This document shows positions 16,444 through 25,857 of a stretch of 49,489 bases of DNA, in pieces. The stretch comes from Bacilli bacterium (GTDB taxonomy: Bacteria > Bacillota_I > Bacilli_A > RF39 > UBA660). Below the pieces are notes generated by a model. It made no database searches. It saw only the letters and a program-made list of their open reading frames with translations, and had not been told where the DNA came from. Positions within the stretch are counted from its first letter, which is position 1; each line of letters begins with the position of its first letter. Both the position numbers and the translations under genes were made by a program. The stretch lies in the NCBI GenBank assembly GCA_017936845.1, contig JAGBES010000017.1, positions 1 through 49,489 of the forward strand. The letters run 5' to 3'.

Positions 16444-17310
16444 TTATGTAAACATTTTATACGGTTTTATTTTTGTTTTATCTTTTTCATATATAGAATA
16501 AATAGCAAGTACTTTTTTATCTTTTTTAAATACAATATATTTTTGATTATAATTATTGTCTAATATACTACCATTTATTATCTTTTTTTCTATTTTTTCT
16601 GTTACTTCTACTGTATAAAAATCCTTTAATATTTCTTCAGTTGATATTAATTTAAATTTATTATTTTCTATTTCTTCTAATGTATAACAATCTTTTATAT
16701 CAAAGTTACCTTGCTTTATTCTTTTTAAATTACTCATTGTTCCAATAGTATTTAATTCATACGCTATATCTTCTATTAAACTTCTTATATATGTACCTTT
16801 ACTAACAAGTGTTTTTATTTTAAATATTGTTTTATTATTTTCATATTTAATATCACTTATTAATTCTAATGATTTTATTTCTACTAATCTTTTTGGTAAT
16901 TCTACTTTTTCATTATTCCTAGCGTATTCATATAATTTCTTTCCATTTACTTTGATTGCTGAATATATTGGTACAGTTTGTTCATAATTCTTAGTCATAT
17001 TTTTTAAAACTCGTTCTATTTCTTCTTGGTCTATTTTTGAATTTTCTAAAGATATTATATTACCAGTTATATCTCCAGTATCTGTTTTTATACCAAGGAT
17101 TATTTCTGCTTCATATTCTTTATATGTACTTGTTAGTATTTCTACTAATTTAGTTGAAGTTCCTATACAAACAACAAGAACACCTGTAGCTATTGGATCA
17201 AGTGTTCCAGTATGTCCTACTTTTTTTGTTTTTAATATTTTAGATATTATATTTACTATGTCGCGACTTGTATAATTTTTTTCTTTATTTACTAATAATA
17301 CACCATTCAT
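16444..17310 (-). CDS. truB: tRNA pseudouridine-55 synthase
   Basis: TruB converts U55 in the T-loop of nearly all tRNAs to pseudouridine. The product has 288 residues. The catalytic Asp38 is in HTGTLDP (33-39), preceded by the usual MNGVLLVNKE start. The family motifs YSAIKVNGKKLYEYAR and SKGTYIRSLIEDI follow. A C-terminal region of about 50 residues resembles a reduced PUA-like tail. It starts one base after the stop of obg, so the two are translated together. The common partner rbfA/ribF context is absent; obg-truB is the local pairing. Confidence 0.96.
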   Translation of the reverse strand: MNGVLLVNKEKNYTSRDIVNIISKILKTKKVGHTGTLDPIATGVLVVCIGTSTKLVEILTSTYKEYEAEIILGIKTDTGDITGNIISLENSKIDQEEIERVLKNMTKNYEQTVPIYSAIKVNGKKLYEYARNNEKVELPKRLVEIKSLELISDIKYENNKTIFKIKTLVSKGTYIRSLIEDIAYELNTIGTMSNLKRIKQGNFDIKDCYTLEEIENNKFKLISTEEILKDFYTVEVTEKIEKKIINGSILDNNYNQKYIVFKKDKKVLAIYSIYEKDKTKIKPYKMFT

Positions 17311-17311
17311 A

Positions 17312-18589
17312 TTAAACCTCTTTATATTCGAACTCTATATCTAATATTCTTACAGTATCTCCGTCTTTAGCTCCTAATTCTTTTAATTTGTCATCTATTC
17401 CCATTTTTCTTAATTTATTTGAAAATCTTTTAGCTGCTTCATCAGTTGTAAATTTTGTCATTCTATATAATTTTTCTATTTCTTTTCCTTTTATAACCCA
17501 TACACCATTTTCATTAACTACATTAAATGGTTGTTCTTTTTTAAATTTATATAATATGTGACTTTCAAATTTTTCTTCTTCATATAATGGCTTTTTTTCT
17601 ATTTTATCTAACATATTTGATAATTCTATTAATACTTCTTTTAATCCCATACCATTTATAGCAGATATTGGAAATATCTTTATATCTTTTACTTTTTCCT
17701 TAAATATTTTTAAATTTTCATTACTTGTTTCTAAATCCATTTTGCTTGCAATTATAATTTGCGGTTTTTCTAATATTTTTTTATCAAAATTTTCTAATTC
17801 TTTATTTATAGTTATATAATCATCATAAGGATTTCTTCCCTCAAAACCACTCATATCAATTATATGTGCAATTACTCTTGTTCTTTCTACATGTTTTAAA
17901 AATTTATCACCAAGTCCTTCACCTAAACTTGCTCCTTTAATAAGTCCTGGTAAATCAGCAACTACAAATGACTTATTAGTAGGTGCTAAAACAACACCTA
18001 AATTAGGAGTTAAAGTTGTAAAATGATATGCTGCTATTTTAGGTTTTGAAGCACTTATTTTAGATATTAATGTTGATTTTCCTACACTTGGCATTCCAAC
18101 AAGTCCAACATCTGCTAAAAGTTTAAGTTCAACTTTTACTTTTTTTATTTCTCCTGGCTCTCCATTTTCTGCAAAACTTGGAGCTGGATTAGAACGAGTT
18201 GCAAAAGCCATATTTCCTCTTCCACCACGTCCACCATATGCAACTACTACTTTATCATCTTTTTTAGTTAAATCTGCTATTATAAGTCCAGTATCTACAT
18301 CTGTTACTACTGTTCCTAATGGTACTTTTATAACAACATCTTTAGCATTAGCCCCTTGTTTAGCACTTCCTTGTCCATTTTCACCTTTACTACCTTTAAT
18401 TATTCTTTTATATCTTAAATCTAATAAAGTATTTAAACCTTCATCTACTTCAAAGATAATGTCAGATCCTTTTCCACCATTTCCTCCAAATGGTCCACCC
18501 ATTGGTATATATTTTTCTCTACGAAAAGCCATACACCCATCTCCACCATTTCCGGCATATAATTCAACTATTACTTCATCTATAAACAT
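17312..18589 (-). CDS. obg: Obg/CgtA GTPase
   Basis: Obg is an essential GTPase of 50S ribosome assembly, linked in Bacillus with sporulation initiation and stress. The product has 425 residues with three parts: the glycine-rich Obg fold (about 1-158), the G domain with P-loop GMPSVGKST and DLPG, and the C-terminal OCT domain. ATG 18589 is chosen (MFIDEV) with GGGTGAT upstream; the in-frame ATG at 18601 lies within that site. In Bacillus obg follows rpmA, but here it is about 3.5 kb away, heading its own run with truB. An upstream TATAAT (near 18615) may be its -10. Confidence 0.97.
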   Translation of the reverse strand: MFIDEVIVELYAGNGGDGCMAFRREKYIPMGGPFGGNGGKGSDIIFEVDEGLNTLLDLRYKRIIKGSKGENGQGSAKQGANAKDVVIKVPLGTVVTDVDTGLIIADLTKKDDKVVVAYGGRGGRGNMAFATRSNPAPSFAENGEPGEIKKVKVELKLLADVGLVGMPSVGKSTLISKISASKPKIAAYHFTTLTPNLGVVLAPTNKSFVVADLPGLIKGASLGEGLGDKFLKHVERTRVIAHIIDMSGFEGRNPYDDYITINKELENFDKKILEKPQIIIASKMDLETSNENLKIFKEKVKDIKIFPISAINGMGLKEVLIELSNMLDKIEKKPLYEEEKFESHILYKFKKEQPFNVVNENGVWVIKGKEIEKLYRMTKFTTDEAAKRFSNKLRKMGIDDKLKELGAKDGDTVRILDIEFEYKEV

Positions 18590-18678
18590 AGTATCACCCA
18601 TTTCTATGTAGTATTATACACGATAAAATAATAAAATAAAAGAATTATTTTTTATTCTTATAACTAATTTTAAAATAT

Positions 18679-18705
18679 AAAAATAACAGATTTTAAAAAC
18701 TGTTA
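18679..18705 (-). terminator. trpS terminator
   Basis: Stem TAACAG/CTGTTA (18684-18689 with 18700-18705) with A-T extension and TTTTT on the minus strand, overlapping the trpS stop. Confidence 0.65.
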
Positions 18706-19683
18706 TCTACCTAAACCAACTTTTTTTCTAACTTCTTCATATTTAATTCTAGCTATTTCATTTACCTTATTTTTTCCTTCGTCTAATATTTTATCTAAAT
18801 CAGAACTATTAATTATTTCATTATATTTTTTTTGAATTTCCATTAATTTTTCTACTACAATATCAGAAACTTCTTTTTTTAAATTACCATAATTACTATT
18901 TTCAAAATGCTTAACTGTTTCTTCTATAGATACTTCTTTTAGACTTGAATAAATAGTAAGCAAATTAGATATACCTGGTTTATTTTCTACATCATAATAT
19001 ATTTTTCCTTCGGAATCAGTAACTGAACTCATTATTTTTTTTCTTATTACTTCTTCACTATCTAATAAATAAATTATTCCTTTAGGATTTGGACTTGATT
19101 TACTCATTTTCTTAGTAGGCTCCTGTAAATCTTTTATTTTAGCTCCTATTTCTGGTATCATTGGTTCTGGTAATTTAAATGTTTCTCCATATTTATTATT
19201 AAATCTTTGAGCTAAATTACGAGCCAATTCTACATGTTGTTTTTGATCTATTCCTGTTGGCACTATATCAGCATCATAAAGTAATATATCAGAAGCCATT
19301 AATATTGGATATGTAAAAAGACCTACACTAATATTTTTTTTATTTTGACTTTTTTCTTTAAATTGAGTCATTCGTGATGCTTCTCCTATATATGTTGTAC
19401 ATTCTAGAATCCAAGATAAATTAGCATGATATAAGTTTTCTGATTGAATATATATTGTATTTTTCTTTGGATCTAATCCACAAGCAATATATAAAGCAAC
19501 ATTCTTTTTTATTCTTTCTTTTAATAAATTTGGATCTTGTTCTACTGTAATAGCATGCATATCTGGGACAAATACAAAAGATTCATATTCATTTTGATAT
19601 TTGATACTTCCACTTATTCCACCTATTAAACTTCCTAAAGTTAATTCTCCACTTGGTTGTAATCCTGTAAGTATTCTTTTCAT
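18703..19683 (-). CDS. trpS: Tryptophanyl-tRNA synthetase
   Basis: A class I synthetase that charges tRNA-Trp. The product has 326 residues, normal for bacterial TrpRS. The N-terminal signature is GLQPSGELTLGSLIGG, in which TLGS stands for the HIGH motif. KMSKS follows at about residue 195. ATG 19683 is chosen because the protein then starts MKRILTGLQPSG as in the family and has AGAAGAGA upstream; the in-frame codons before it are leader. An extended -10 (TGTTATAAT) ends near 19714. No T-box is present in its leader. Confidence 0.95.
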   Translation of the reverse strand: MKRILTGLQPSGELTLGSLIGGISGSIKYQNEYESFVFVPDMHAITVEQDPNLLKERIKKNVALYIACGLDPKKNTIYIQSENLYHANLSWILECTTYIGEASRMTQFKEKSQNKKNISVGLFTYPILMASDILLYDADIVPTGIDQKQHVELARNLAQRFNNKYGETFKLPEPMIPEIGAKIKDLQEPTKKMSKSSPNPKGIIYLLDSEEVIRKKIMSSVTDSEGKIYYDVENKPGISNLLTIYSSLKEVSIEETVKHFENSNYGNLKKEVSDIVVEKLMEIQKKYNEIINSSDLDKILDEGKNKVNEIARIKYEEVRKKVGLGR

Positions 19684-19773
19684 AATATCTCTTCTTTCAT
19701 TAACTATATAAAAATTATAACACAAAATCAAATAATTTTATATATTAAATAACAAGATATATGAATATATAAA

Positions 19774-19798
19774 TTAAAAATGCTTTTTAAGCATTTTT
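19774..19798 (-). terminator. Terminator after the unknown 153-residue gene
   Basis: Perfect 10-bp stem AAAAATGCTT/AAGCATTTTT (19776-19785 with 19789-19798), overlapping the stop codon, with T-rich end. Confidence 0.75.
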
Positions 19799-20258
19799 AA
19801 TGTTCAATTCCACCTTTTATTCTAGAATCCAATAATACATCTCTTTTAATTTTTTTCACTTTTACTTTTCCATTTTCATTGTAATAAGGCTTTAAACTTT
19901 TTCTATCTACATATATATCCCCTATATATGAGGCTGAAGTAGATAAAATTATTTTATCTAAAATTATTCCGTTTTTATCTACTTTACTATATATACTAAT
20001 ATATGTTAAAAAAGTTTTCAATTTTTTTAATTCAACATACACCTCTGGATTATCACAAATTCTAATTAATATTTGATTTTCCTTATATGGTTTATTTACT
20101 ACGTTTAAAGATCCAAATGAAGTTATTAAAGCAATATCTTCATTAATCATATAATTTGAAACATCATATTCAGTACATTTTATGATATTCCCAATTAATA
20201 CATTTTCTTTATTTATTTTTCCAAATAAATTTTCCATCTCTATATTTTTTACCTTCAT
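19797..20258 (-). CDS. Unknown 153-residue protein
   Basis: Not recognised. ATG 20258 (MKVKNIEME) has AAGGGGATTGATAAT upstream; an in-frame ATG at 20282 has no such site. There is no signal peptide or membrane helix. The sequence alternates short beta-like stretches (VLIGNIIKC, DIALITSFGSLNVV) with charged segments and ends in KKIKRDVLLDSRIKGG, which suggests a compact alpha-beta or all-beta domain. It is a single-gene unit with its own strong terminator between trpS and an ABC exporter. No function is proposed. Confidence 0.55.
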   Translation of the reverse strand: MKVKNIEMENLFGKINKENVLIGNIIKCTEYDVSNYMINEDIALITSFGSLNVVNKPYKENQILIRICDNPEVYVELKKLKTFLTYISIYSKVDKNGIILDKIILSTSASYIGDIYVDRKSLKPYYNENGKVKVKKIKRDVLLDSRIKGGIEH

Positions 20259-20323
20259 ATTATCAATCCCCTTAATTTTCATATTCTACACTATTTATAA
20301 AAAAATTGCAATAAAATTAATAT

Positions 20324-20350
20324 AAAATAATTATTTAAAATAATTATTTT
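20324..20350 (-). terminator. Possible terminator of the ABC exporter gene
   Basis: Inverted repeat AAAATAATTA/TAATTATTTT around TTTAAAA, right after the stop codon. All A/T, so the hairpin is weak. Confidence 0.4.
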
Positions 20351-20351
20351 A

Positions 20352-22064
20352 CTATCCTTCATTTTGATATAACTCTTTATATTCTTTTGACTTTTCTAAT
20401 AATTCTTCATGTGTTCCTGATATTTTTACTTTTCCTTCATCTATTAAATAAATTATATCTGAATCTATAATAGTTGACAATCTATGGGCAATTATAATAA
20501 CAGTATGATCTTTTACCAATTTATCAATTGATTTTTTTATATAAGATTGTGACTCATTATCAAGTGCACTTGTTGCTTCATCAAAAAGAATAATTTTACT
20601 TCCTTTAGCAAGTGTTCTAGCAATGGCAAGTCTTTGTTTTTGTCCACCAGATAAATTAACTCCACCTTCACCTATTTTTGTATCATATTTATCTTTAAGA
20701 CTCATTATATAGTTATCTATATAAGCTTCTTTAGAATAATTTCTTATTTGTTCTAGTGTTAAATTAGGATTTATTAATAAGAAATTCTCTTTTATTGTTT
20801 TATTAAATATAAATGGTTCTTGTCTTATTATTGATATATTTTCTCTTAATGACTTCTCTGTCAATTTTTTAATATTTATATTATCTATTAAAATTTCTCC
20901 CTTTTTTGTATCAAAAATTCTTGTTATTAAGTTAAAAATAGTACTTTTACCTTGTCCTGATTTTCCTACTATAGCTATTTTTTTATTTGGTTCTAATTTA
21001 ATACTAAAATCTTTTAAAATAAGATCATCATCTTTATAACCAAATGTAACATTTTTAAATTCTATTTTCTTTTCTTTATTATCTAAATTAATATTACCAA
21101 ATTTAACATCTTTATATAATTTATTTTCTATTATTTCATTTATTCTTTCAATTGCTACTTTTGTTTTTTGATATGTTTTTGAAAAACTTTGAATATTTTC
21201 TATTACCCATGTATATCTATAAATATAATAAGTCATAGCTGCAAAAAATGTTACTGATATACTTTTATTACATACTAATATAGCACATATAATAAATATT
21301 GTAACTTCAAATATTACTCTAAATATATTAGTTACTATAGAATACTTTGTATCTAATTTCATTTCATTTTTTCTTTTATCAAATAAATTATCAATTATTT
21401 CATTTACTTGTTTAAATAAATTATCTTTAATCCCAAGGGTTTTAATTTCTCTTATACCCCTTACTGTTTCTGATACAATTGATGTATAATTATCATTTGC
21501 TTCTTTTACTGATTTATTGGCCTGTTTAACCATTGGATTGAATTTTTTAGTTATAAAATATAATAAAATAATAAATAATATTATTAAAATACCTATTATA
21601 TAAGAATTGATAAATATATATACTAATACTATTAAACTTCCTAGAAAATAAATGATTAAATCTAGCAATTGTAAAAACGAATCTGATACACTTTCAGCAT
21701 CATTTGTTACTCTATTTATAAATTCTCCAGATTGCTTTTCTTCAAATGCTAATGAAGGCATATCAAGTATTTTAATATACATATCTTTATTAATATTATT
21801 TACTACATTAAGTTGTACTTTATTTAATAGATACATTCCAAATCTTCTAAATAAATTATTTGAAAATATAGATACAAAAAAGTATAATCCATAATAAATT
21901 AAACTCATTTTCAAATTTAACTTTGTTACTGCATCTATAGCTGCACCATTAAAATATCCATATGTTAAATCAAATAATGATGAAACTGTAACTAATGTAA
22001 TAGCTATAAATATCAATCTTTTTTCTTTTTTTAAATATTTCATTATAAAGTTTATATTCTTCAT
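20352..22064 (-). CDS. ABC exporter half-transporter (homodimer type)
   Basis: A 570-residue membrane-ATPase fusion with six predicted helices and an ATPase domain from about residue 335. Unlike the exporter pair at the left, all motifs are canonical: Walker A GKSGQGKST, signature LSGGQKQRLAIARTLA, Walker B IILFDEATSALD and switch IIIAHRLST. It can therefore work as a homodimer. The start is ATG 22064 (MKNINFIMKYL) with GGGGTGAAGGG upstream. No regulator or substrate gene is adjacent, so lipid, peptide and drug export remain open. Confidence 0.88.
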   Translation of the reverse strand: MKNINFIMKYLKKEKRLIFIAITLVTVSSLFDLTYGYFNGAAIDAVTKLNLKMSLIYYGLYFFVSIFSNNLFRRFGMYLLNKVQLNVVNNINKDMYIKILDMPSLAFEEKQSGEFINRVTNDAESVSDSFLQLLDLIIYFLGSLIVLVYIFINSYIIGILIILFIILLYFITKKFNPMVKQANKSVKEANDNYTSIVSETVRGIREIKTLGIKDNLFKQVNEIIDNLFDKRKNEMKLDTKYSIVTNIFRVIFEVTIFIICAILVCNKSISVTFFAAMTYYIYRYTWVIENIQSFSKTYQKTKVAIERINEIIENKLYKDVKFGNINLDNKEKKIEFKNVTFGYKDDDLILKDFSIKLEPNKKIAIVGKSGQGKSTIFNLITRIFDTKKGEILIDNINIKKLTEKSLRENISIIRQEPFIFNKTIKENFLLINPNLTLEQIRNYSKEAYIDNYIMSLKDKYDTKIGEGGVNLSGGQKQRLAIARTLAKGSKIILFDEATSALDNESQSYIKKSIDKLVKDHTVIIIAHRLSTIIDSDIIYLIDEGKVKISGTHEELLEKSKEYKELYQNEG

Positions 22065-22112
22065 CCCTTCACCCCAATTCATAATAACATCTTAAATTAC
22101 TAAATATAACAT

Positions 22113-22139
22113 AAAAAGTTAGAAACAATGTTCTAACTT
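22113..22139 (-). terminator. Terminator of the rplU-prp-rpmA operon
   Basis: Stem AAGTTAGAA/TTCTAACTT (22116-22124 with 22131-22139), followed by TTTTT on the minus strand, two bases after the rpmA stop. Confidence 0.75.
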
Positions 22140-22141
22140 AA

Positions 22142-22429
22142 CTAAACTTCTGGATAAACACTAACTTGTTTTTTATCTTTTCCGCGTCTTTCAAATTTAA
22201 CAATACCATCTATTTTAGCATAAACTGTATCGTCACTACCAATACCTACATTTGTACCTGGATATATTTTTGTTCCTCTTTGACGATATATAATAGATCC
22301 ACCTGTTACAAATTCTCCATCAGCAGCCTTAGCACCTAATCTTTTTGATTCAGAATCACGACCGTTTTTAGTTGAACCTTGTCCTTTTTTATGAGCAAAT
22401 AATTGAATGTCTAAAAATAACAATTTCAT
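22142..22429 (-). CDS. rpmA: Ribosomal protein L27 with cleavable N-terminus
   Basis: A 50S protein whose N-terminus reaches the peptidyl-transferase centre. The 95-residue product has the Firmicute extension [16 protein letters not shown], which must be cut (between Phe and Ala) by the protease Prp before L27 works. The prp gene lies directly upstream, 11 bases away, as in Staphylococcus and Bacillus. The core [17 protein letters not shown] is normal. The ATG at 22429 has AGGAGG upstream. Confidence 0.98.
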   Translation of the reverse strand: MKLLFLDIQLFAHKKGQGSTKNGRDSESKRLGAKAADGEFVTGGSIIYRQRGTKIYPGTNVGIGSDDTVYAKIDGIVKFERRGKDKKQVSVYPEV

Positions 22430-22440
22430 AAGATTACCTC

Positions 22441-22746
22441 CTATTCATAAATTTTTATATATTTTTTATATTGATTTTCTAATTCTTTTAATAAAGATAT
22501 CATATTCTCTATTAAAATATCTACGTATTTATTATGTTTCTTTATATTAACTTCAACAAATCCCTCATCTTGTTTATAATCAAGTGCTTCATTATCTAAC
22601 TTAATTATTGCATTTATTGAAGTTATGACAATACTGCTTACACTAGCACATACAATATCTGTACCAGAAATACCATAACCTGCATGTCCATCTATTTTAA
22701 TATTAGTAATAATATTATCTTCTTTTTTTATATTTACTTTAATCAT
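22441..22746 (-). CDS. prp: Ribosomal-processing cysteine protease Prp
   Basis: Prp removes the N-terminal extension of L27. The 101-residue product keeps the catalytic pair: His21 in GHAGYG and Cys33 in TDIVCASVS. It sits between rplU and rpmA, the conserved place, and its ATG shares one base with the rplU stop (TAATG). Presence of both protease and extended L27 makes the processing system complete here. Confidence 0.95.
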   Translation of the reverse strand: MIKVNIKKEDNIITNIKIDGHAGYGISGTDIVCASVSSIVITSINAIIKLDNEALDYKQDEGFVEVNIKKHNKYVDILIENMISLLKELENQYKKYIKIYE

Positions 22747-23045
22747 TATGCACTAATTTTAGTAATTTCAACTTTAGTATATGGTTGACGATGTCCTTGC
22801 ATCTTACGATATTTTTTCTTAGCATTATATTTATAAACAAGGATTTTTTTATTTTTTCCATGTTTTAATACTTTACCTACTACTTTAGCTCCTGTAACAT
22901 AAGGACGACCAGTAGTTCCATTTACCATAAGTACATTATCAAAAGAAACTTCTTCATCTTTTAAGGCATCTAATTTTTCTACATAAAGAATAGTTCCTTC
23001 TTCTACATAATATTGTTTTCCACCTGTTTCAATAATAGCTTTCAT
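22746..23045 (-). CDS. rplU: Ribosomal protein L21
   Basis: A 23S-binding 50S protein of 99 residues. The start [17 protein letters not shown] and the C-terminal [19 protein letters not shown] are diagnostic. It is first in the rplU-prp-rpmA operon and has a structured leader that probably mediates feedback by L21. ATG at 23045 with TAAGGAGG upstream. Confidence 0.98.
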   Translation of the reverse strand: MKAIIETGGKQYYVEEGTILYVEKLDALKDEEVSFDNVLMVNGTTGRPYVTGAKVVGKVLKHGKNKKILVYKYNAKKKYRKMQGHRQPYTKVEITKISA

Positions 23046-23143
23046 TTTTTACCTCCTTAAATTTTTCTAAGACTCACCATTAAGGTAACTTACGTTTTTT
23101 TAACCTTTTCTGTGTGGTTGTAGAGTGAGGCTCTACACAGTAT
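23046..23143 (-). ncRNA. L21-type ribosomal protein leader
   Basis: The transcript begins with a hairpin CTGTGT...ACACAG enclosing GTAGAG...CTCTAC, then a second stem AAGGT...ACCTT before the ribosome binding site. The first loop contains CTCAC, which could pair with GTGAG about 45 bases downstream and form a pseudoknot. Position and shape fit the L21 leader known in Firmicutes, in which L21 represses its own operon. The fold was drawn by eye. Confidence 0.6.
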
Positions 23144-23146
23144 TAA

Positions 23147-23175
23147 ATTTTATCATAAAAGTACTTAAAAGTCAA
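23147..23175 (-). promoter_or_regulatory. Promoter of rplU-prp-rpmA
   Basis: Minus strand: TTGACT (23170-23175), 17-base spacer, TAAAAT (23147-23152). It sits directly after the spoIVFB stop, so the ribosomal genes are expressed separately from the sporulation pair. Confidence 0.7.
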
Positions 23176-23180
23176 TAAAT

Positions 23181-23918
23181 CTAATGCTTAAAATGTTTTT
23201 TTAATATTTCTTTTTCTGTATAATATTTTTTATCATAAAAAAAATGTTTATATTCTTTTTTCATTTTAGATAAATTTATTCCTTTTATATATTTAATTTT
23301 ATTAAATTTTAAATTGTAATTATATCTTTCAAACAAAAATTTATTAAACATATATTTATGTTCTTTTAACTCTTTTATTACTTTTAATATCAAAAATATT
23401 AATATAAATAATAACACTAAATTCTTTATTTTAAATGATTTTAATGTTAAAAATATAATTGTTATTATTGATACATATATAGTTATGAGGTGACTTTTTT
23501 TAAAACTAATTATTTTATTCAATATTATATTTAATAATTTTGAACCATCTAATGGAATTATAGGTAACATATTAAATATAAGTAGTGAATAATGATAATT
23601 TTTTATTAAAGGTGTTGTTATATTTAATAATATTAATATAAAATAAAAAATTATTTGAAATATTGGCCCCATTATAAGTATTAAAAATTCTTCTTTTAGA
23701 CTTTTATTTATTAATTCATTAAATATTGTTATTCCTCCAAATGGTAAAAGAATTATTTTTTTTATTTTCCATCCATATATTAAAGCCATTATGGAATGTC
23801 CTATCTCATGTATTAATATAAGTAATGTAACATATATAAAATCTTTAAACATTCCTGTTATTATCATAATAAAGGCGACTACATAATAAATTGGATGTAT
23901 TTTAAATATAGTCTTCAT
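23181..23918 (-). CDS. spoIVFB: SpoIVFB-type site-2 intramembrane protease (M50)
   Basis: In Bacillus SpoIVFB cuts pro-sigma-K inside the mother cell, starting late gene expression. The product has 245 residues and several membrane helices. The zinc motif is HEIGH (37-41), and the second catalytic motif is NMLPIIPLDG (116-125) with Asp124 as third ligand. It overlaps the spoIVFA-like gene by 17 bases and lies before rplU, exactly as in Bacillus. With gerE and a sigma-K-like promoter in the same window, a role in sigma-K activation is likely. A general M50 role cannot be excluded. Confidence 0.88.
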   Translation of the reverse strand: MKTIFKIHPIYYVVAFIMIITGMFKDFIYVTLLILIHEIGHSIMALIYGWKIKKIILLPFGGITIFNELINKSLKEEFLILIMGPIFQIIFYFILILLNITTPLIKNYHYSLLIFNMLPIIPLDGSKLLNIILNKIISFKKSHLITIYVSIITIIFLTLKSFKIKNLVLLFILIFLILKVIKELKEHKYMFNKFLFERYNYNLKFNKIKYIKGINLSKMKKEYKHFFYDKKYYTEKEILKKHFKH

Positions 23919-24504
23919 AATTTAAAACTTTTCCATCTTTTTTGTATACTAAATATAAAATATTATCATTTGTCTCACCTATTAACGATCCCTTTTCTAC
24001 ATAATCATATAATTGAACACTAGATACTTTTATATTAGAATACCATACATCTATGCCATCTGTTTGTTGTATTATAATTGTATTGCCATAGTTTTCTTTT
24101 TCTCCTATAAATACAACCATTCCACTTTCTAATGTTGGAACCAAATAATTTTTAGAAACTGTTAACTTTACACCATCTAAATATTTAAATTTTTCTTTAT
24201 ATTGTAGTTTTTCATCAAAAACAAGACTTGTCTTATTTTTCTCTATTAAATCACTAAATGGTATAGGCGATCCAAATAAATCTTTATACAATTTATTTAC
24301 TTTAGAAAAACTAAAATTTTTATCATAAACGTTTTTATAAAAAAAGGTTTTAAATTCATTATTACTTTTTAAAAATATTAAAGTTATTACTGTTATTAAA
24401 ACTGTTATTAAAAATTTATTTACTAATTTAGTATAGTTATTTTTTTTTAATGGTTTTTTATTTTTATTTCTTTTTATTTCATTTCTTATTTCTTCTATAT
24501 CCAT
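23902..24504 (-). CDS. spoIVFA: SpoIVFA-like protein with degenerate M23 domain
   Basis: In Bacillus SpoIVFA holds and inhibits SpoIVFB until a forespore signal arrives. The 200-residue product has a basic cytoplasmic N-terminus, one membrane helix (about 29-45) and an external LytM/M23-like domain (about 115-200, GMVVFIGEKENYGNTIIIQ ... YDYVEKGSLIGE). The zinc-ligand histidines of active M23 enzymes are missing, as in SpoIVFA. The start is ATG 24504 after GGTGATAAT. The symbol rests on domain layout and position between mreD and spoIVFB. Confidence 0.78.
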   Translation of the reverse strand: MDIEEIRNEIKRNKNKKPLKKNNYTKLVNKFLITVLITVITLIFLKSNNEFKTFFYKNVYDKNFSFSKVNKLYKDLFGSPIPFSDLIEKNKTSLVFDEKLQYKEKFKYLDGVKLTVSKNYLVPTLESGMVVFIGEKENYGNTIIIQQTDGIDVWYSNIKVSSVQLYDYVEKGSLIGETNDNILYLVYKKDGKVLNYEDYI

Positions 24505-24527
24505 ATTATCACCAATAAATAATATGA

Positions 24528-25007
24528 TTAATCCATTTTATATATTCCTTTTTTTTTGGATATTAAATCTGTTATTTTATATAAAAGCATTCCATATAAA
24601 ATATTTATAAATAATGAATTTATAATGCTTACAAAAAAACTATTAATATCTATATCTATATAATTTATAAAAATTAAAATAATAAATACTAATATTCTAT
24701 ATAGTATAACTACTATCAAAGAAATAAGTGCAACATTAAAAATATTATTTGTCATAATAATATTTATTTTTATTATAAAAAAGCCAATAATTAGAAAAAT
24801 GAAAGCATTTAAAAATAATGTATCTGTATATGCTACATCATATAAAAGACCAATAATAAAACATATTTTATAATAATCTTTTTTTAAATTATAAAGATAA
24901 GGATATATTATTATAAGAGATATCAATGTAAATAATGGTAATATATTTCCTATATTAGATAATATTCCTTCTAAATAAAATGATATAATAAGTATTAATA
25001 TTATCAT
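24528..25007 (-). CDS. mreD: Rod-shape protein MreD
   Basis: MreD is a small membrane protein of the elongation complex. The 159-residue product has five to six predicted membrane helices and the weak sequence conservation typical of MreD. Identity rests on size, topology and position: its ATG overlaps the mreC stop by 4 bases. In Bacillus minC and minD follow mreD; here the next gene is spoIVFA. Confidence 0.82.
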   Translation of the reverse strand: MIILILIISFYLEGILSNIGNILPLFTLISLIIIYPYLYNLKKDYYKICFIIGLLYDVAYTDTLFLNAFIFLIIGFFIIKINIIMTNNIFNVALISLIVVILYRILVFIILIFINYIDIDINSFFVSIINSLFINILYGMLLYKITDLISKKKGIYKMD

Positions 25008-25843
25008 TTTTTTTCTTCCTTTTTTAGTACTGTAACATAACTAATATCATCAAAATTAACACTTGATTTTACTAAAACTGTACGAGCTAAATCAAAATTA
25101 TCTTTGCTTATACTTTCTACTCTTCCTATCAAAATTCCACTAGGAAGTCCATTTCCTAATCCTGTTGTTGTTATAATAGAACCTTTTTTTATATCGGTAT
25201 TTTCACTTATTCCTTCTACAATAAAACATTTCTTTTCTTTATTATATCCTGTAAGTAACCCGTATAAATATTCATTTTCTCCTATTTTTATTTTTACAGA
25301 TATTTTATTGTTTGTATCTGATGTTGTTAATAATTTTACAGTACTATTTAAATTAGATGTTTTTATTACAGTTCCAACTAAACCATCATTTGTTATAACA
25401 GCCATATCTTTTTTTATGCCATCTTTTTCTCCTTTATCTATTGTTATATTATTATACCAATATCCTATATTTCTTGTTATTACAGTAGCATTCATATAAG
25501 AGTTTTCACTTAATGTATTATTTAAATTTAATACTTTTTTTAAATCATTTATTTCTTTTTTTGCTTCTTCATATTTTGTTTCCATTAATTCTACTTTTGA
25601 ATATTTTTCACTTAATTTTTCATATTTTTCATATAATTTTTGTTTTGAATTATATTCTTTTATTTTATCTTCTAAAATATTTATTGGTTTCATTGCTAAT
25701 GTATTGATACTAAGAGTGGTATCTTTAAATATTTTTTCTATTATCGTTAAATTTCTTTTATCATTTATTATAACTGAAAATAAAAGCAACATAGCAGATA
25801 CAATAACTAATACAATAATAGGATAATATTTTCTATTTCTCAC
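25004..25843 (-). CDS. mreC: Rod-shape protein MreC
   Basis: MreC is a bitopic protein that links MreB to wall synthases outside the membrane. The 279-residue product has one N-terminal helix (about 8-26), a coiled coil (about 60-100) and the two beta domains with VITNDGLVGTVIK and ITTTGLGNGLPSGILIG. The gene lies 14 bases after radC. The actin-like partner mreB, normally between radC and mreC, is absent. Confidence 0.93.
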   Translation of the reverse strand: MRNRKYYPIIVLVIVSAMLLLFSVIINDKRNLTIIEKIFKDTTLSINTLAMKPINILEDKIKEYNSKQKLYEKYEKLSEKYSKVELMETKYEEAKKEINDLKKVLNLNNTLSENSYMNATVITRNIGYWYNNITIDKGEKDGIKKDMAVITNDGLVGTVIKTSNLNSTVKLLTTSDTNNKISVKIKIGENEYLYGLLTGYNKEKKCFIVEGISENTDIKKGSIITTTGLGNGLPSGILIGRVESISKDNFDLARTVLVKSSVNFDDISYVTVLKKEEKK

Positions 25844-25857
25844 TATATTTCACCTCT

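Noticed and set aside
18590-18640. Complete obg promoter
   Set aside because: A TATAAT is present, but no -35 within the right distance, so only the -10 is mentioned with the gene.
19684-19796. T-box before trpS
   Set aside because: The region before trpS is too short and lacks the TGGNACC-type motif. The leader of proS was checked with the same result.
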